Of a stretch of DNA of 64,000 bases, positions 18,228 through 27,575 are shown piece by piece. The stretch lies in the NCBI RefSeq assembly GCF_018612915.1, contig NZ_JAGGRL010000006.1:62001-126000 (forward strand), in the 5' to 3' direction. Numbering within the stretch: position 1 is the first letter of the stretch; the number at the start of each line of letters is the position of its first letter. The notes below the pieces were generated by a model. It was not told the DNA's origin. It saw nothing but the letters and a program-made list of their open reading frames with translations, and made no database searches. The translations under genes and the position numbers were made by a program. Source of the DNA: Stenotrophomonas sp. ISL-67 (GTDB lineage Bacteria > Pseudomonadota > Gammaproteobacteria > Xanthomonadales > Xanthomonadaceae).

Positions 18228-19228
18228 TGTCCCCTTCGCGCCTTCTCGCGCTGGATGGATTGTAGGTAGCTGGCGTCCTGCTCAGGCGTCCTCTGCACCC
18301 AGCCGAGTTGTTCGGCCTTGGCGTACCAAGTCAAATTTTCGCGGGTCAAGCGGCGGTATTCGTCGTGCAGCGCAGGTGGCACGTCCGCCGCGTTGGGATA
18401 TCTGGACGTGAAGCGCTGCTGCGTCTGGAGATAGTAAGCATTGGCCTTCCAGATCATGGCCACCGAGTCCTTGGAGTTGGCGGCCAGCGCCAAGTCGGCG
18501 ACGGCCATCACCGCATCGCCGTCCTTCTTCGCGCCGTAGTGCTCCATCAGCGAACTAGCGATGACACCCACGCCCTCGTGCGGCAATAGCGGACGCAGGT
18601 AGAGCCCGCTGTCCAACGCCGCTTCGGAGATCCCCGTCTCGCGCTGGTAGTTGCTGTCGTATTTGAAGCCGCCCGCGGTAGCCTCGACGTTCAACCACAC
18701 CTGCTGTGTATCGTCGGCGAACTTGACCAGCACGTGGTTAGGCGCGGTGGCCAACGCGATAGGCAAGCCCAGTCTCTGACTCAGAATTGCAAAGAGGATG
18801 GGCATTGAAACGCAGTTGCCCTTGCGCGTGGCCAGGTAGGTGGCTAGTTGCTTGTTCTTCTGGTTCTTGCCCAGCGGGTCTGACAAGTCGTAGGTGAAAG
18901 GCTTGGCCTGGTTCCACTCGCCCGACACGTAGAGCGTCTTGAGCAACGCGTCGAGAACCTGACGCGCCGTAGGGTTGGCGGGCACGTTGCCGCGCACAGC
19001 ATGTTCCCATTGGTTGAGTTGTCGGCGCACGCCCGCGATGTCGGTGGACGGGTCGATGATGCGGTCCACCACCAGCTTGGCGTCGGCGTAATCGACGCGA
19101 TCATCGGGAAGCTGGAATTGGGCGTGCAGCGAGGAAATGTCAGGCGTCGCCCACGCAAAGGGGGCCAGGACGAGTAACCACGCGCCCCAAGCCCAAACGA
19201 TCCATCGGCGACTCGCTCGGCTCCCCAT
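18224..19228 (-). CDS. Exported transglutaminase-like (SirB1/TPR-type) protein
   Basis: 334 residues with a signal peptide (ending FAWATPDI). The segment RKGNCVSMPILFAILSQRLGL places a cysteine at the start of a helix, and PNHVLVKF supplies the histidine, as in bacterial transglutaminase-like/SirB1 domains; the third position may be in LNVEATAGG. The C-terminal 100 residues are helical (LALAANSKDSVAMIWKANAYY) and TPR-like. It is the first gene of a three-gene unit with the RHS-tip and lipoprotein genes, overlapping the next by 4 bases. Enzymatic activity (protease, amidase or crosslinker) cannot be told. Confidence 0.7.
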   Translation of the reverse strand: MGSRASRRWIVWAWGAWLLVLAPFAWATPDISSLHAQFQLPDDRVDYADAKLVVDRIIDPSTDIAGVRRQLNQWEHAVRGNVPANPTARQVLDALLKTLYVSGEWNQAKPFTYDLSDPLGKNQKNKQLATYLATRKGNCVSMPILFAILSQRLGLPIALATAPNHVLVKFADDTQQVWLNVEATAGGFKYDSNYQRETGISEAALDSGLYLRPLLPHEGVGVIASSLMEHYGAKKDGDAVMAVADLALAANSKDSVAMIWKANAYYLQTQQRFTSRYPNAADVPPALHDEYRRLTRENLTWYAKAEQLGWVQRTPEQDASYLQSIQREKARRGQ

Positions 19229-19599
19229 TCTCGGCGATGCTAGACCCTGCCGGGAGCTGATGTCTAGCCGCGACGATCGTCTCGGCGCCGAACCACTTCT
19301 CCTGCTGCGCCTACTTCTCGGCCGCCGTCATGGCCTCTCCGGCTCCGACGGCAGACCCTCGGACGCCTTAGCCTGCCTCGGCAGCGCCTCGGCCACTGTC
19401 GCGGGAGCGGCGGCAACTGCCGGCTCGCTGCGCGGCACCAGCTTCGACCAGAAGAATCCCTACCCGCTTCATGCACTCCCCCTGAGCAATGCCAGTAAGC
19501 CGCCGCTCTGGCTGCTGGGCGAATACCTGGAGCAGCGCGCGCCCAGGCTGCAGCCGAAGTCCAGAAAGAGCAGCGCAAAGCGGCGCTGACTACGAGAGA
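19229..19599. other. Gene-poor stretch
   Basis: 371 bases between the transglutaminase-like gene and tRNA-Thr. Open frames exist on both strands, but none has a convincing start, ribosome-binding site or recognisable protein. The text near 19480-19590 (reading AAEVQKEQRKAAL on the plus strand) may be the decayed end of a coiled-coil gene. Confidence 0.4.
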
Positions 19600-19675
19600 T
19601 GGTGCCGCTTGTCCGAATCGAACGGACGACCTACTGATTACAAATCAGTTGCTCTACCGACTGAGCTAAAGCGGC
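19600..19675 (-). tRNA. tRNA-Thr(UGU)
   Basis: 76 bases including the encoded CCA. The cloverleaf is complete: acceptor GCCGCTT/AAGCGGC, D-arm GCTC...GAGC, anticodon stem ACTGA/TCAGT with loop TTTGTAA, T-arm GTCCG-TTCGATT-CGGAC. Anticodon TGT reads ACA/ACG threonine codons. A 5' half of a second, different tRNA-Thr lies 119 bases upstream on the same strand. Confidence 0.97.
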
Positions 19676-19794
19676 GATGTCGTACTTCTCTTGCTCAAAC
19701 CGTGTTCGACTCGACCCACAGTTTACGCGCTGGCGAGCCTAAAACCTTGCCGCGCTTAGCCTTCCGGCCTGTCGCCATAACAACCGCGTCCGAG

Positions 19795-19832
19795 TTACAA
19801 GGCGGTTGCTCTACCAACTGAGCTATGCCGGC
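19795..19832 (-). pseudogene. tRNA-Thr(UGU) 5' half, truncated in the anticodon loop
   Basis: From 19832 leftward the sequence reads GCCGGCATAGCTCAGTTGG then TAGAGCAACCGCCTTGTAA. It is a perfect tRNA 5' half up to and including the TGT anticodon. The expected GCGGT of the anticodon stem and everything 3' of it are absent; unrelated sequence follows. It lies next to the SPOR-coaX-birA block. Confidence 0.8.
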
Positions 19833-19871
19833 AAAGGCACGGCGACGGCATGGCCGGCGCGGACGGCGATT

Positions 19872-20675
19872 CTAGCGCACGCCCGCGCATTCCAGCGAGC
19901 GTTGCTGGGTGGCGCCGCTGCGCTGGCGGGCGGCGGCGGGGCTGGCCTTGTCGGCAAGGGCCGCATCCACCCACCATTGCTCGGCGCCTTCGCTGCCGCC
20001 GACCAGGCGGGCGTTGAAGCCGGCCGCTGCCAGCGCCGTCATGCGCCGCTCGGCGCCTTCACGGTTGCGGTACTGCCCCAGGGCGATGGCGTTGGCGTCT
20101 TCGCCCTGGGCCATGATGTAGTAATCGCTGATCCCGGCGGCGGCAATGCGTTTGACCGTGGCCTGGGCCTCTTCGCGGCTGGCGGCGGCCGGCATCATCA
20201 CCCGGTACGTGCTGCTGGCACCCGGCTTGGGCACTTCGCGCAGGCGAGAGCGCTGGACCAACCCGCCGGCCTTGGCCTGGGCGGCCATGGCGGTGTCGCG
20301 ATCGGCAAACGGGCCGAGGCTGACGCATACGAGGGCAGCCGGGGTGGCGGGTGCGGTGGGCGCAGGCGTTGGTGGGGCGGCAGCGGGCGTGGTGTTGGCC
20401 GGCGTTGGTGGAGTGTCCGTGGGCCGGCCAACGGCCGGCGCTACCGGGGGTACGGTTGGCTTCGGTTCGGGCGTGGCGTCGGCCAGGGCTGTCGTTGCGG
20501 CGGTCGGCGCTGCTGCCGGTACGGCTGCTTTCGGGGTGTCGAGCAACTGCAGGCTGGCCACGCCGGTCGGGGGCGCTTCAGCGGATACCGGCGCGGGTTC
20601 GCCGCGCAGCATCCACCACAGCGCGACGCCTACGTTGAGGATGGCCAGTACGACGATCAGGGCACGAGTCAGCAT
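19872..20675 (-). CDS. SPOR-domain protein with a single N-terminal membrane anchor
   Basis: 267 residues: an uncleaved hydrophobic segment (about 4-23), a long Ala/Pro/Thr-rich linker (about 30-112) and a C-terminal SPOR-like region (VCVSLGPFADRDTAMAAQ to about 230) of the kind that binds denuded peptidoglycan at the division septum. A SMAG repeat lies inside the linker and is translated as VAPAVGRP, keeping frame. It follows coaX by 9 bases and birA before it, so the three are one operon. Confidence 0.85.
   Translation of the reverse strand: MLTRALIVVLAILNVGVALWWMLRGEPAPVSAEAPPTGVASLQLLDTPKAAVPAAAPTAATTALADATPEPKPTVPPVAPAVGRPTDTPPTPANTTPAAAPPTPAPTAPATPAALVCVSLGPFADRDTAMAAQAKAGGLVQRSRLREVPKPGASSTYRVMMPAAASREEAQATVKRIAAAGISDYYIMAQGEDANAIALGQYRNREGAERRMTALAAAGFNARLVGGSEGAEQWWVDAALADKASPAAARQRSGATQQRSLECAGVR
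20423..20445 (-). repeat. SMAG element inside the SPOR coding sequence
   Basis: Identical, on the minus strand, to the intergenic copy at 9327-9349. It is translated within the low-complexity linker of the SPOR protein. Confidence 0.8.
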
Positions 20676-20684
20676 GCGGCGATC

Positions 20685-21422
20685 CTACCGCGACGCCGGT
20701 GGCTGGTGCACCGCCCAGCGCGCGAGGCCATCGAGTACCAGCGCCGGCTGGAACTGCGCATCGCCCAGCAACGGCATCAGCGCCGGTGCACCGCCGCCAT
20801 GCACCCGCAATGCGGGCACCCTGCCCAACACGGAGGCTGCCTGGAGGCGGCTGCGTTCGATCAGCGCCACGGCCGCGCCGTCGCAACCGGAGGCCAGCGC
20901 GTCGGCAGTGTCGTTGGCGAACTCGCTGTAGTTGCCACCCTGCGCCGGCAACTGCACCGCGCGCGCGTGCAGGGCTTCGCGCATGGTGGTTGGCGAGGCG
21001 GCAATGCGGCCGCCGTGATGCTGGCCATCGGCATCGAGCAGATCGATGGTGAGCGCGGTGCCGACGCCGGCCACCACCACGGCTTCGCGTCGTTCAGCGG
21101 CGGCGATCAGCGCGAGGTAACGGTCCACGCCAAACTTCGACGGATCGGCGTAGGCGATGCGCACGCCCGCGCAGCTGGCTTCGGTGGTTGCCACGCGCAC
21201 GTGGGTGAAGCGCGCGCGCAGTACCTCAAGCATGCTGGCGGTGAGTGCGGCGGCGGCCACGCTGGCCACGTAGGCGGTGCCACCGCTGGGCAGCTGTGCC
21301 AACGCGTCGGCCGGCATCGCTTCGGCGCCGTGCGGCCACGCCTGCACATCGCCGGCGCGGTTGCCCTGCAGCGGCGCGAACTTGAACCGCGAATTCCCAA
21401 GATCGAACAACCAATCGCTCAT
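20685..21422 (-). CDS. coaX: Type III pantothenate kinase
   Basis: 245 residues. It phosphorylates pantothenate, the first step of coenzyme A synthesis. Type III features are the N-terminal phosphate-binding LFDLGNSRFKF, the PSKFGVDRYLALIAA segment, and VVVAGVGTALTIDLLD in the second actin-like half. The start codon overlaps the birA stop by 4 bases. Confidence 0.94.
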   Translation of the reverse strand: MSDWLFDLGNSRFKFAPLQGNRAGDVQAWPHGAEAMPADALAQLPSGGTAYVASVAAAALTASMLEVLRARFTHVRVATTEASCAGVRIAYADPSKFGVDRYLALIAAAERREAVVVAGVGTALTIDLLDADGQHHGGRIAASPTTMREALHARAVQLPAQGGNYSEFANDTADALASGCDGAAVALIERSRLQAASVLGRVPALRVHGGGAPALMPLLGDAQFQPALVLDGLARWAVHQPPASR

Positions 21423-22396
21423 TGCGCCCTCACGCTGACTTCCCCGGCATGGAACACCCGTTCGCCGCCGCCGACATGCACGCGCAGCGCACCGTCGTCG
21501 GCCAGCCCCAGCGCCTGGCCCTCATGCATCACACCACCATCGTCCACGCGCACGGCGCGCCCGGCCAGGCTGTCCAGCGCGGCGTAGCGTGGGAGGAACG
21601 GCGCCAGGCCGTCGCGCTCGAATGCGTCCAGCGCCGGCAGCAGGGCTGCCAGCAGCCAGGCCACCACGTCGTTGCGCTCGATGTCGTTGCCCAGCAGCGT
21701 GGCCAGGTCGGTCCACGGCTGGGTGATCCCGGCCGCGAAGGCCGCCGGCATGCGCACGTTGATGCCCAGCCCGATCACCGCGCGCGCGGGGCCGGCAAAT
21801 TCGCCGCCGCCTTCGACCAGCAGGCCGCCCAGCTTGTGCCCGTCCACCACGATGTCATTCGGCCACTTCAGCCCGACCTGGGCGACGCCATGCGCGCGCA
21901 GGGCCTCGGCCACCGCCACGCCCGCGACCAGGCTCAGCCCGCCCAGCCGCGACAGCCCGCCAGCGAAGCCGCGCAGTACCGACAGGTACACATGCGCAGC
22001 CAGCGGCGAGGCCCAGGCCCGGCCGCGACGGCCGCGGCCGCCGGTCTGGCGCTCGGCCAGCAGCACCCGCGCGCCGCGCTCTGGCGCGCTGCACCGCAAC
22101 AATTCTGTATTGGTCGACCCCACGGTCCAGGCCACCTCGAGGGTATCCAGCAGAGGTGTCAGCGCGGGCGGCAGCCGGGCGGTGATGGCCTCGGCCTCGA
22201 GCAGATCCAGGTGGTGCTGCAACTGATAGCCATCACCGGCACGGCCGTCGATCTCGATGCCGGCCGCCCTAAGCCCTTGAATTCGCTTCCATATTGCGGC
22301 ACGGGTCTGGCCCAGCTCGCGGGCCAGCGCGTCGCCGGACAGTCGCCCGGCGCCCAGTTTGGCCAGCAGTTGGCGGTCGTCCACGGCAGCTTCCAT
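21419..22396 (-). CDS. birA: Bifunctional biotin--[acetyl-CoA-carboxylase] ligase / biotin repressor
   Basis: 325 residues. The start at 22396 (MEAAVDDRQLLAKLGAG) leads into a winged helix-turn-helix (about 5-60; LARELGQTRAAIWKRIQGL), so the protein can act as repressor as well as ligase. The catalytic domain shows AWTVGSTNTELL, ERQTGGRGRRGRAWAS (biotinyl-AMP loop GRGRRG) and LKWPNDIVVDGHKLGGLLVE. It loads biotin onto the carboxyl-carrier protein. First gene of the birA-coaX-SPOR operon. Confidence 0.95.
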   Translation of the reverse strand: MEAAVDDRQLLAKLGAGRLSGDALARELGQTRAAIWKRIQGLRAAGIEIDGRAGDGYQLQHHLDLLEAEAITARLPPALTPLLDTLEVAWTVGSTNTELLRCSAPERGARVLLAERQTGGRGRRGRAWASPLAAHVYLSVLRGFAGGLSRLGGLSLVAGVAVAEALRAHGVAQVGLKWPNDIVVDGHKLGGLLVEGGGEFAGPARAVIGLGINVRMPAAFAAGITQPWTDLATLLGNDIERNDVVAWLLAALLPALDAFERDGLAPFLPRYAALDSLAGRAVRVDDGGVMHEGQALGLADDGALRVHVGGGERVFHAGEVSVRAQ

Positions 22397-22516
22397 CGGT
22401 TGATCGACAAAAGTATGCGGGAAAGCGCCGGGCAGCGCCCGCCGGGGGCTTCCAATTGAGGCGGTGAATCGGGCTAGAATCGAAGATTGACCTCCTCGCC
22501 CCTCCGGATATTGACG

Positions 22517-22792
22517 ATGCGCCCGTTCGCCCATTGCCTGATCCTGCTGATGGCCCCCATGGCTGCGCATGCTTCCGATGCGCTGACCAGTTCGGGCCGG
22601 GGCGGCTGCGTGTATTCGGCAGCTGAAGGCGAGCGCGCGGCAACGCCGGCAACGCCGGCCAGCACGGCCCCGTCCACGGTCAAGCCCAGCGCCACCGCGC
22701 CGGGCAGCGCCGGTGGTGGCGGCGATGACGATGTATTGCCGCGCCTGCGTGCGCCGAAATGGCACAGCTTCCTGCCGGGCATGTTCCGCTGA
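22517..22792 (+). CDS. Small exported hypothetical protein
   Basis: 91 residues with a signal peptide (MRPFAHCLILLMAPMAAHA) and a Thr/Ala/Pro-rich mature part ending in KWHSFLPGMFR. No domain recognised. It is divergent from birA and overlaps the start of mtfA by 34 bases. Confidence 0.65.
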   Translation: MRPFAHCLILLMAPMAAHASDALTSSGRGGCVYSAAEGERAATPATPASTAPSTVKPSATAPGSAGGGGDDDVLPRLRAPKWHSFLPGMFR

Positions 22793-23556
22793 TCCAGTCG
22801 TTGTTGCGCTGGCTGCGGTCGTCACCGCGCCCGATTCCCGATACCGCCTGGCAACGCACCTGCCAGCGCACCGCGTGGCTGCGCGGGTTGCCGCCCGAGC
22901 GCGTGCAGCGCTTGCGTGTGCTGGCTGCTGCATTCCTGCACGACAAGACCATTACCCCCCTTGGTGGGCTGCAGCTGAGCGATGACGATGCGGTACTGAT
23001 TGCCGCACTGTGCTGCCTGCCGCTGTTGGAACTGGGTGAGGTGGGTCTGCGCGGCTGGTCGCAGGTGCTGGTGTACCCCGAAGGTTTCATCGTGCCGCAG
23101 AGCGAGATGGACGAAGACGGGGTACTGCACGAGTGGGAAGAGGAAGCCATCGGCCAGGTCTCGCACAACGGACCCCTGCTGCTGTCCTGGCATGACGTGC
23201 AGGCCGAGCTGAAGCATCCGCATGAAGGCGCGTGCGTGGTGGTGCATGAAATGGCGCACCGCATTGATGTGCTGGATGGCGTGCTCGATGGCACGCCGCC
23301 GCTGCCGCGTGCGTGGCAGCAGCAATGGGCACGCGATTTCCAGCAGGCGTTCGATGCGCTGTGCGCGCAGGTGGATGCAGGGGTGGAGACGGTGATAGAT
23401 CCGTACGCTGCTGAAGCACCGGACGAGTTCTTTGCCGTGGCGACGGAGTACCATTTCTCGGCGCCGGACGTGCTGGAAGCAGAAATGCCGGTGGTTGCGG
23501 GGCATCTGCGGCGGTTCTATGGGGCGCCGCCTTCGTTTGAGCTCCGTACCGACTAA
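22759..23556 (+). CDS. mtfA: MtfA-like zinc peptidase (M90)
   Basis: 265 residues, cytoplasmic. The motif VVVHEMAHRIDVLDG carries HExxH, and the downstream DEFFAVATEYHF provides the conserved glutamates of the MtfA family. In E. coli MtfA binds the glucose repressor Mlc and has aminopeptidase activity; whether Mlc control exists here is unknown. The last residues (RTD) and the stop codon are encoded by the left arm of a SMAG palindrome, so the C-terminus was remodelled by the repeat. Confidence 0.9.
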   Translation: MAQLPAGHVPLIQSLLRWLRSSPRPIPDTAWQRTCQRTAWLRGLPPERVQRLRVLAAAFLHDKTITPLGGLQLSDDDAVLIAALCCLPLLELGEVGLRGWSQVLVYPEGFIVPQSEMDEDGVLHEWEEEAIGQVSHNGPLLLSWHDVQAELKHPHEGACVVVHEMAHRIDVLDGVLDGTPPLPRAWQQQWARDFQQAFDALCAQVDAGVETVIDPYAAEAPDEFFAVATEYHFSAPDVLEAEMPVVAGHLRRFYGAPPSFELRTD

Positions 23557-23659
23557 CAGTCGGTACCTACCGGGGAAGATGTATCGCTCAACGGTGGGCA
23601 CGTATACGGATGCACGACCGCGGAACGCGGTTGGCAGGTACCGACCGTTGGTCGGTACG
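23546..23659. repeat. Two SMAG elements flanking a short spacer
   Basis: 23546-23571 (GTACCGACTAACAGTCGGTAC then CTACC, minus orientation) overlaps the mtfA stop. 23633-23659 is a second copy in plus orientation (core GGTACCGACCGTTGGTCGG). They separate the convergent mtfA and phoQ genes. Confidence 0.75.
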
Positions 23660-23667
23660 CCGTTGCG

Positions 23668-25095
23668 TCACGGCCCCGGTGGCAACTTCACTTCAAAGCG
23701 GGCACCGCCCAGTTCCGGCGAACGCTTGACCTGCAGTTCGCCGCGGTAGTCCTTGATCAGGTCCTGCACGATCGACAGGCCAATGCCGTGGCCCTGCACA
23801 CGCTCATCGCCGCGTACGCCACGCTGCAGCACCTTGGCGATATCGTCCGGGGCAATGCCCGGGCCGTCATCGTCCACCGACAGCACCAGCCCGGCGCGGC
23901 GCATGCCCGGCACACTGAACGGCTTGGCGGTGAGCAGCACGCGGCGGTTGGCCCACTTGAACGCGTTCTCCAACAGGTTGCCCAGCAGCTCCTGCAGGTC
24001 GCCCGGCTCACCATGGAAGCGCGCGGCTTCATCGATGTCGAACTCACACAGCACGCCCTTGGCCGCATACACCTTCTCCAGCCCGCGCACGATTTCCTCG
24101 GCATTGGACTCGATCGGCAACGGTGCCGAGAACAGCTTGTGGCCCGACGACGCCGCACGCGCCAGCTGGTAGGACACCAGGTTGTTCATGCGGCGCAGCT
24201 GTACATCGAATTCCTGGCGCAGGTCCTGGTCCTGTGCACCGCTGTCCAGCTGCGTGCGCAACACGGCCAAGGGCGTTTTCAGGCTGTGGGCGAGATCGGC
24301 CAGGGTGTTGCGCTGGCGCTCGAGGTTCTCGCGCTCGCTTTCAATGAAGGCATTGATGCTGTCGGTGAGCGGTTCGAGTTCGCGCGGGTGGCGTTCGCTC
24401 ATGCGCTCGGTTTCGCCGCGCTGTACCTTGGTCAGCTCGGTGATCACGCGGCGCATCGGGCGCAGGCTCCACTGCAGGATCACCGTCTGCAACAGCAGCA
24501 GGATGAGACCGGCGCCACCCATCCAGAACCACACCCGGCCACGGAACACGCGCAGCTGCGCACCGAGTGCGCGCGAGTCTTCCATCACGTAGATGGTGTA
24601 CGGGAATTCGGTGGCCGGGTCAGCGTCGGCGTCCCACACCAGGCCCAGGCCGTAGCGGTACACGGAGCCCTGGCTACCGTCGATCTGGATCATCGGCAGC
24701 GGGCCTTCGAACACTTCCTGCCGCGGGGCCAGCAGCTTGCCGCCCACGGTGGGCAGCATCGGGCCTTCGGCGGACATGGAGTTGCCCTTGCCGTCCGGCA
24801 TTACGACCTGGAGGTACAGGCCGCTACCGGGTACGTCGAAGCGCGGATCCGGCGGCTGTTCGCGGATGTACAGCGAGCGGTCGCGGGTGAAATCGATGCC
24901 GGCCGCATAGGCGGTGGCATAGTTTTTCAGGCGCTCGCGCAGGTTGGCGCGCGCCGTATCGGCGAACGCGGCATCCAGCGCGTAGCCTGCAATCGCCAGG
25001 AAGGCGAGCAGGCTCACACTGGCAGCCAGCAGCTGGCGTGCCTGCAGGGAGCGCGGCCGCCAGCGTTTAAAGAACCACAGACGGCCTGACATCAT
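23668..25095 (-). CDS. phoQ: PhoQ-like sensor histidine kinase
   Basis: 475 residues, inner membrane. Two membrane segments (about 20-42 and 185-205) bracket a periplasmic sensor domain. A HAMP-like linker precedes the dimerisation box LADLAHSLKTPLAVLRTQ with the phospho-accepting histidine. ATP-binding boxes are LLENAFKWANRR (N), DDGPGIAPDDI (G1) and VQGHGIGLSIV (G2). It lies 23 bases downstream of the response regulator gene on the same strand. PhoQ sensors respond to low divalent cations and cationic peptides; that assignment rests on likeness and synteny. Confidence 0.88.
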   Translation of the reverse strand: MMSGRLWFFKRWRPRSLQARQLLAASVSLLAFLAIAGYALDAAFADTARANLRERLKNYATAYAAGIDFTRDRSLYIREQPPDPRFDVPGSGLYLQVVMPDGKGNSMSAEGPMLPTVGGKLLAPRQEVFEGPLPMIQIDGSQGSVYRYGLGLVWDADADPATEFPYTIYVMEDSRALGAQLRVFRGRVWFWMGGAGLILLLLQTVILQWSLRPMRRVITELTKVQRGETERMSERHPRELEPLTDSINAFIESERENLERQRNTLADLAHSLKTPLAVLRTQLDSGAQDQDLRQEFDVQLRRMNNLVSYQLARAASSGHKLFSAPLPIESNAEEIVRGLEKVYAAKGVLCEFDIDEAARFHGEPGDLQELLGNLLENAFKWANRRVLLTAKPFSVPGMRRAGLVLSVDDDGPGIAPDDIAKVLQRGVRGDERVQGHGIGLSIVQDLIKDYRGELQVKRSPELGGARFEVKLPPGP

Positions 25096-25118
25096 CCCTT
25101 CGTCGCCGGACTAACGGC

Positions 25119-25802
25119 TCAGCCCTCGTTGCGCGGAATCGCGAAGCGATAGCCGCGGCCACGCACGGTTTCGATCGGCTTCAGTTCGCCGTCCGGATCC
25201 AGCTTCTTGCGCAGGCGCCCGATGAACACTTCCAGCACGTTCGAGTCGCGGTCGAAATCCTGCTGGTAGATGTGTTCGGTGAGGTCGGCCTTGGAGACCA
25301 GTTCACCGGCATGCATCATCAGGTATTCGAGCACCTTGTACTCGTAGCTGGTGAGGTCCACGTTGCTGCCTGCAACGCTGACCGTCTGCGCGGCAAGATC
25401 CAGCGCAACCGGACCGCATTCGAGCGTTGGCTTGCTCCACCCCGCCGCGCGGCGCAGCAGCGCGTTGACGCGTGCCAGCAGCTCTTCGACGTGGAACGGC
25501 TTGACGAGGTAATCGTCGGCGCCCTGCTTGAGCCCTTCGACCTTGTCCTGCCAGCTCGAGCGGGCGGTGAGGATCAGCACGGGGAACTTCTTGCCCTCGT
25601 CGCGCAGCGCCTTGATCAGTTCCATGCCCGACATCTTGGGCAGGCCCAGATCAATGATGCCTACGTCGAACGGCACTTCGCGGCCCATGTACAGACCTTC
25701 CTCACCGTCCTGCGCGGCATCGACGGCAAAGCCTTCGCGCTTGAGCCGGGCTGCAAGGGTTTCCCGCAGCGGGGCTTCGTCTTCGACCAGAAGGATACGC
25801 AT
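25119..25802 (-). CDS. phoP: PhoP-like OmpR-family response regulator
   Basis: 227 residues. The receiver domain has the acidic pair (LLVEDE), the phosphorylated aspartate in VGIIDLGLPKMSG and the lysine in YLVKPF. The C-terminal winged helix contains YEYKVLEYLMMHAGELVSKADL and VEVFIGRLRKKL-type recognition sequence. First gene of the phoP-phoQ operon. Confidence 0.93.
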   Translation of the reverse strand: MRILLVEDEAPLRETLAARLKREGFAVDAAQDGEEGLYMGREVPFDVGIIDLGLPKMSGMELIKALRDEGKKFPVLILTARSSWQDKVEGLKQGADDYLVKPFHVEELLARVNALLRRAAGWSKPTLECGPVALDLAAQTVSVAGSNVDLTSYEYKVLEYLMMHAGELVSKADLTEHIYQQDFDRDSNVLEVFIGRLRKKLDPDGELKPIETVRGRGYRFAIPRNEG

Positions 25803-25874
25803 GAACTCTCCCTAGTGTCCTGGGTGTGGCCTGGGGCCAGTGGCTAACAGATGACTGCGGACAACTATCCCCGT

Positions 25875-26246
25875 TCAGGGGTTATCGCCGCGTAGTGATG
25901 ACATATCCGAACGCGGCGTGCGGGGCTGTGAACGCGGCTGGGCCGGGTCGTCCATGTAGCGGACGCGCCCCCTGTCATCCATGTATTTCACCCGGTTGAT
26001 GTCCCGGCCGTCGTAGGGCACCCGTTCCGCGCCCAGGATGTGGCCGCCGGTGGTCCGCTGGACCCGGCGCACGGCATCGGACAGGGATCGTTCCTGGGGA
26101 GCCCCGCGGGACGCCCGCGCCATTGCTTCGGCCCGGGCCGGATCCGGCTGGGGGACCTGTGCGCCGGCACTGCCGATGGCAGCAACGGCACCGCTCGCCA
26201 GGAGGGCGATGACGGCAAAACGGCGGTGGCAGGTCACGGAGAACAT
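25875..26246 (-). CDS. Small periplasmic protein upstream of phoP (PepSY-like)
   Basis: 123 residues with a signal peptide (about 1-29, ending GSAGAQ). The core LSDAVRRVQRTTGGHILGAERV and VKYMDDRGRVRYMDD resembles the small PepSY-like proteins often found beside two-component genes. It lies 72 bases upstream of phoP on the same strand, so it may be the first gene of a phoPQ transcription unit. Confidence 0.75.
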   Translation of the reverse strand: MFSVTCHRRFAVIALLASGAVAAIGSAGAQVPQPDPARAEAMARASRGAPQERSLSDAVRRVQRTTGGHILGAERVPYDGRDINRVKYMDDRGRVRYMDDPAQPRSQPRTPRSDMSSLRGDNP

Positions 26247-26457
26247 CGGGTCTGATCCTAGCGGAGCGCGTCAAAACGTTCAAAAGTTGTGAATCGGCAG
26301 CCGCCAGCCTGGGCCGGCACTTTACGAATCTTTTGCAAATTCTTGGTTTTACGCAGTGAATCCGGTCTGAACTTTTCCGGACGCCCCTTCGCTTCGTTCA
26401 TCTAAGTGAACCTTGCGGGTCTTACCGGGCGGTGTCAAGCGCGGCAGTCGCAGCCGT

Positions 26458-27468
<1,011 letters not shown>

Positions 27469-27524
27469 ATAGGACTCACGACTTTTCCCGCATTTGCCTC
27501 GATTATCCCGCGTTTTCCCCTCCC

Positions 27525-27575
27525 GATGTACCATTGGCGTACCACGAAAGCCGTGGTACATCGAGCTGGTACATC
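27525..27575. promoter_or_regulatory. Arm-type repeats / int operator region
   Basis: GATGTACCA occurs at 27525-27533 and its reverse complement TGGTACATC at 27554-27562 and 27567-27575. GTACCACG/CGTGGTAC forms a hairpin at 27539-27546 and 27552-27559. The composite TGTACCATTGGCGTACCA (27527-27544) has a near copy beside attR at 62971-62988. These are candidate integrase arm sites and may autoregulate int. Confidence 0.65.

Noticed and set aside
19806..21587. Open frame of 593 codons on the plus strand
   Set aside because: Antisense to SPOR, coaX and the end of birA; low-complexity translation.
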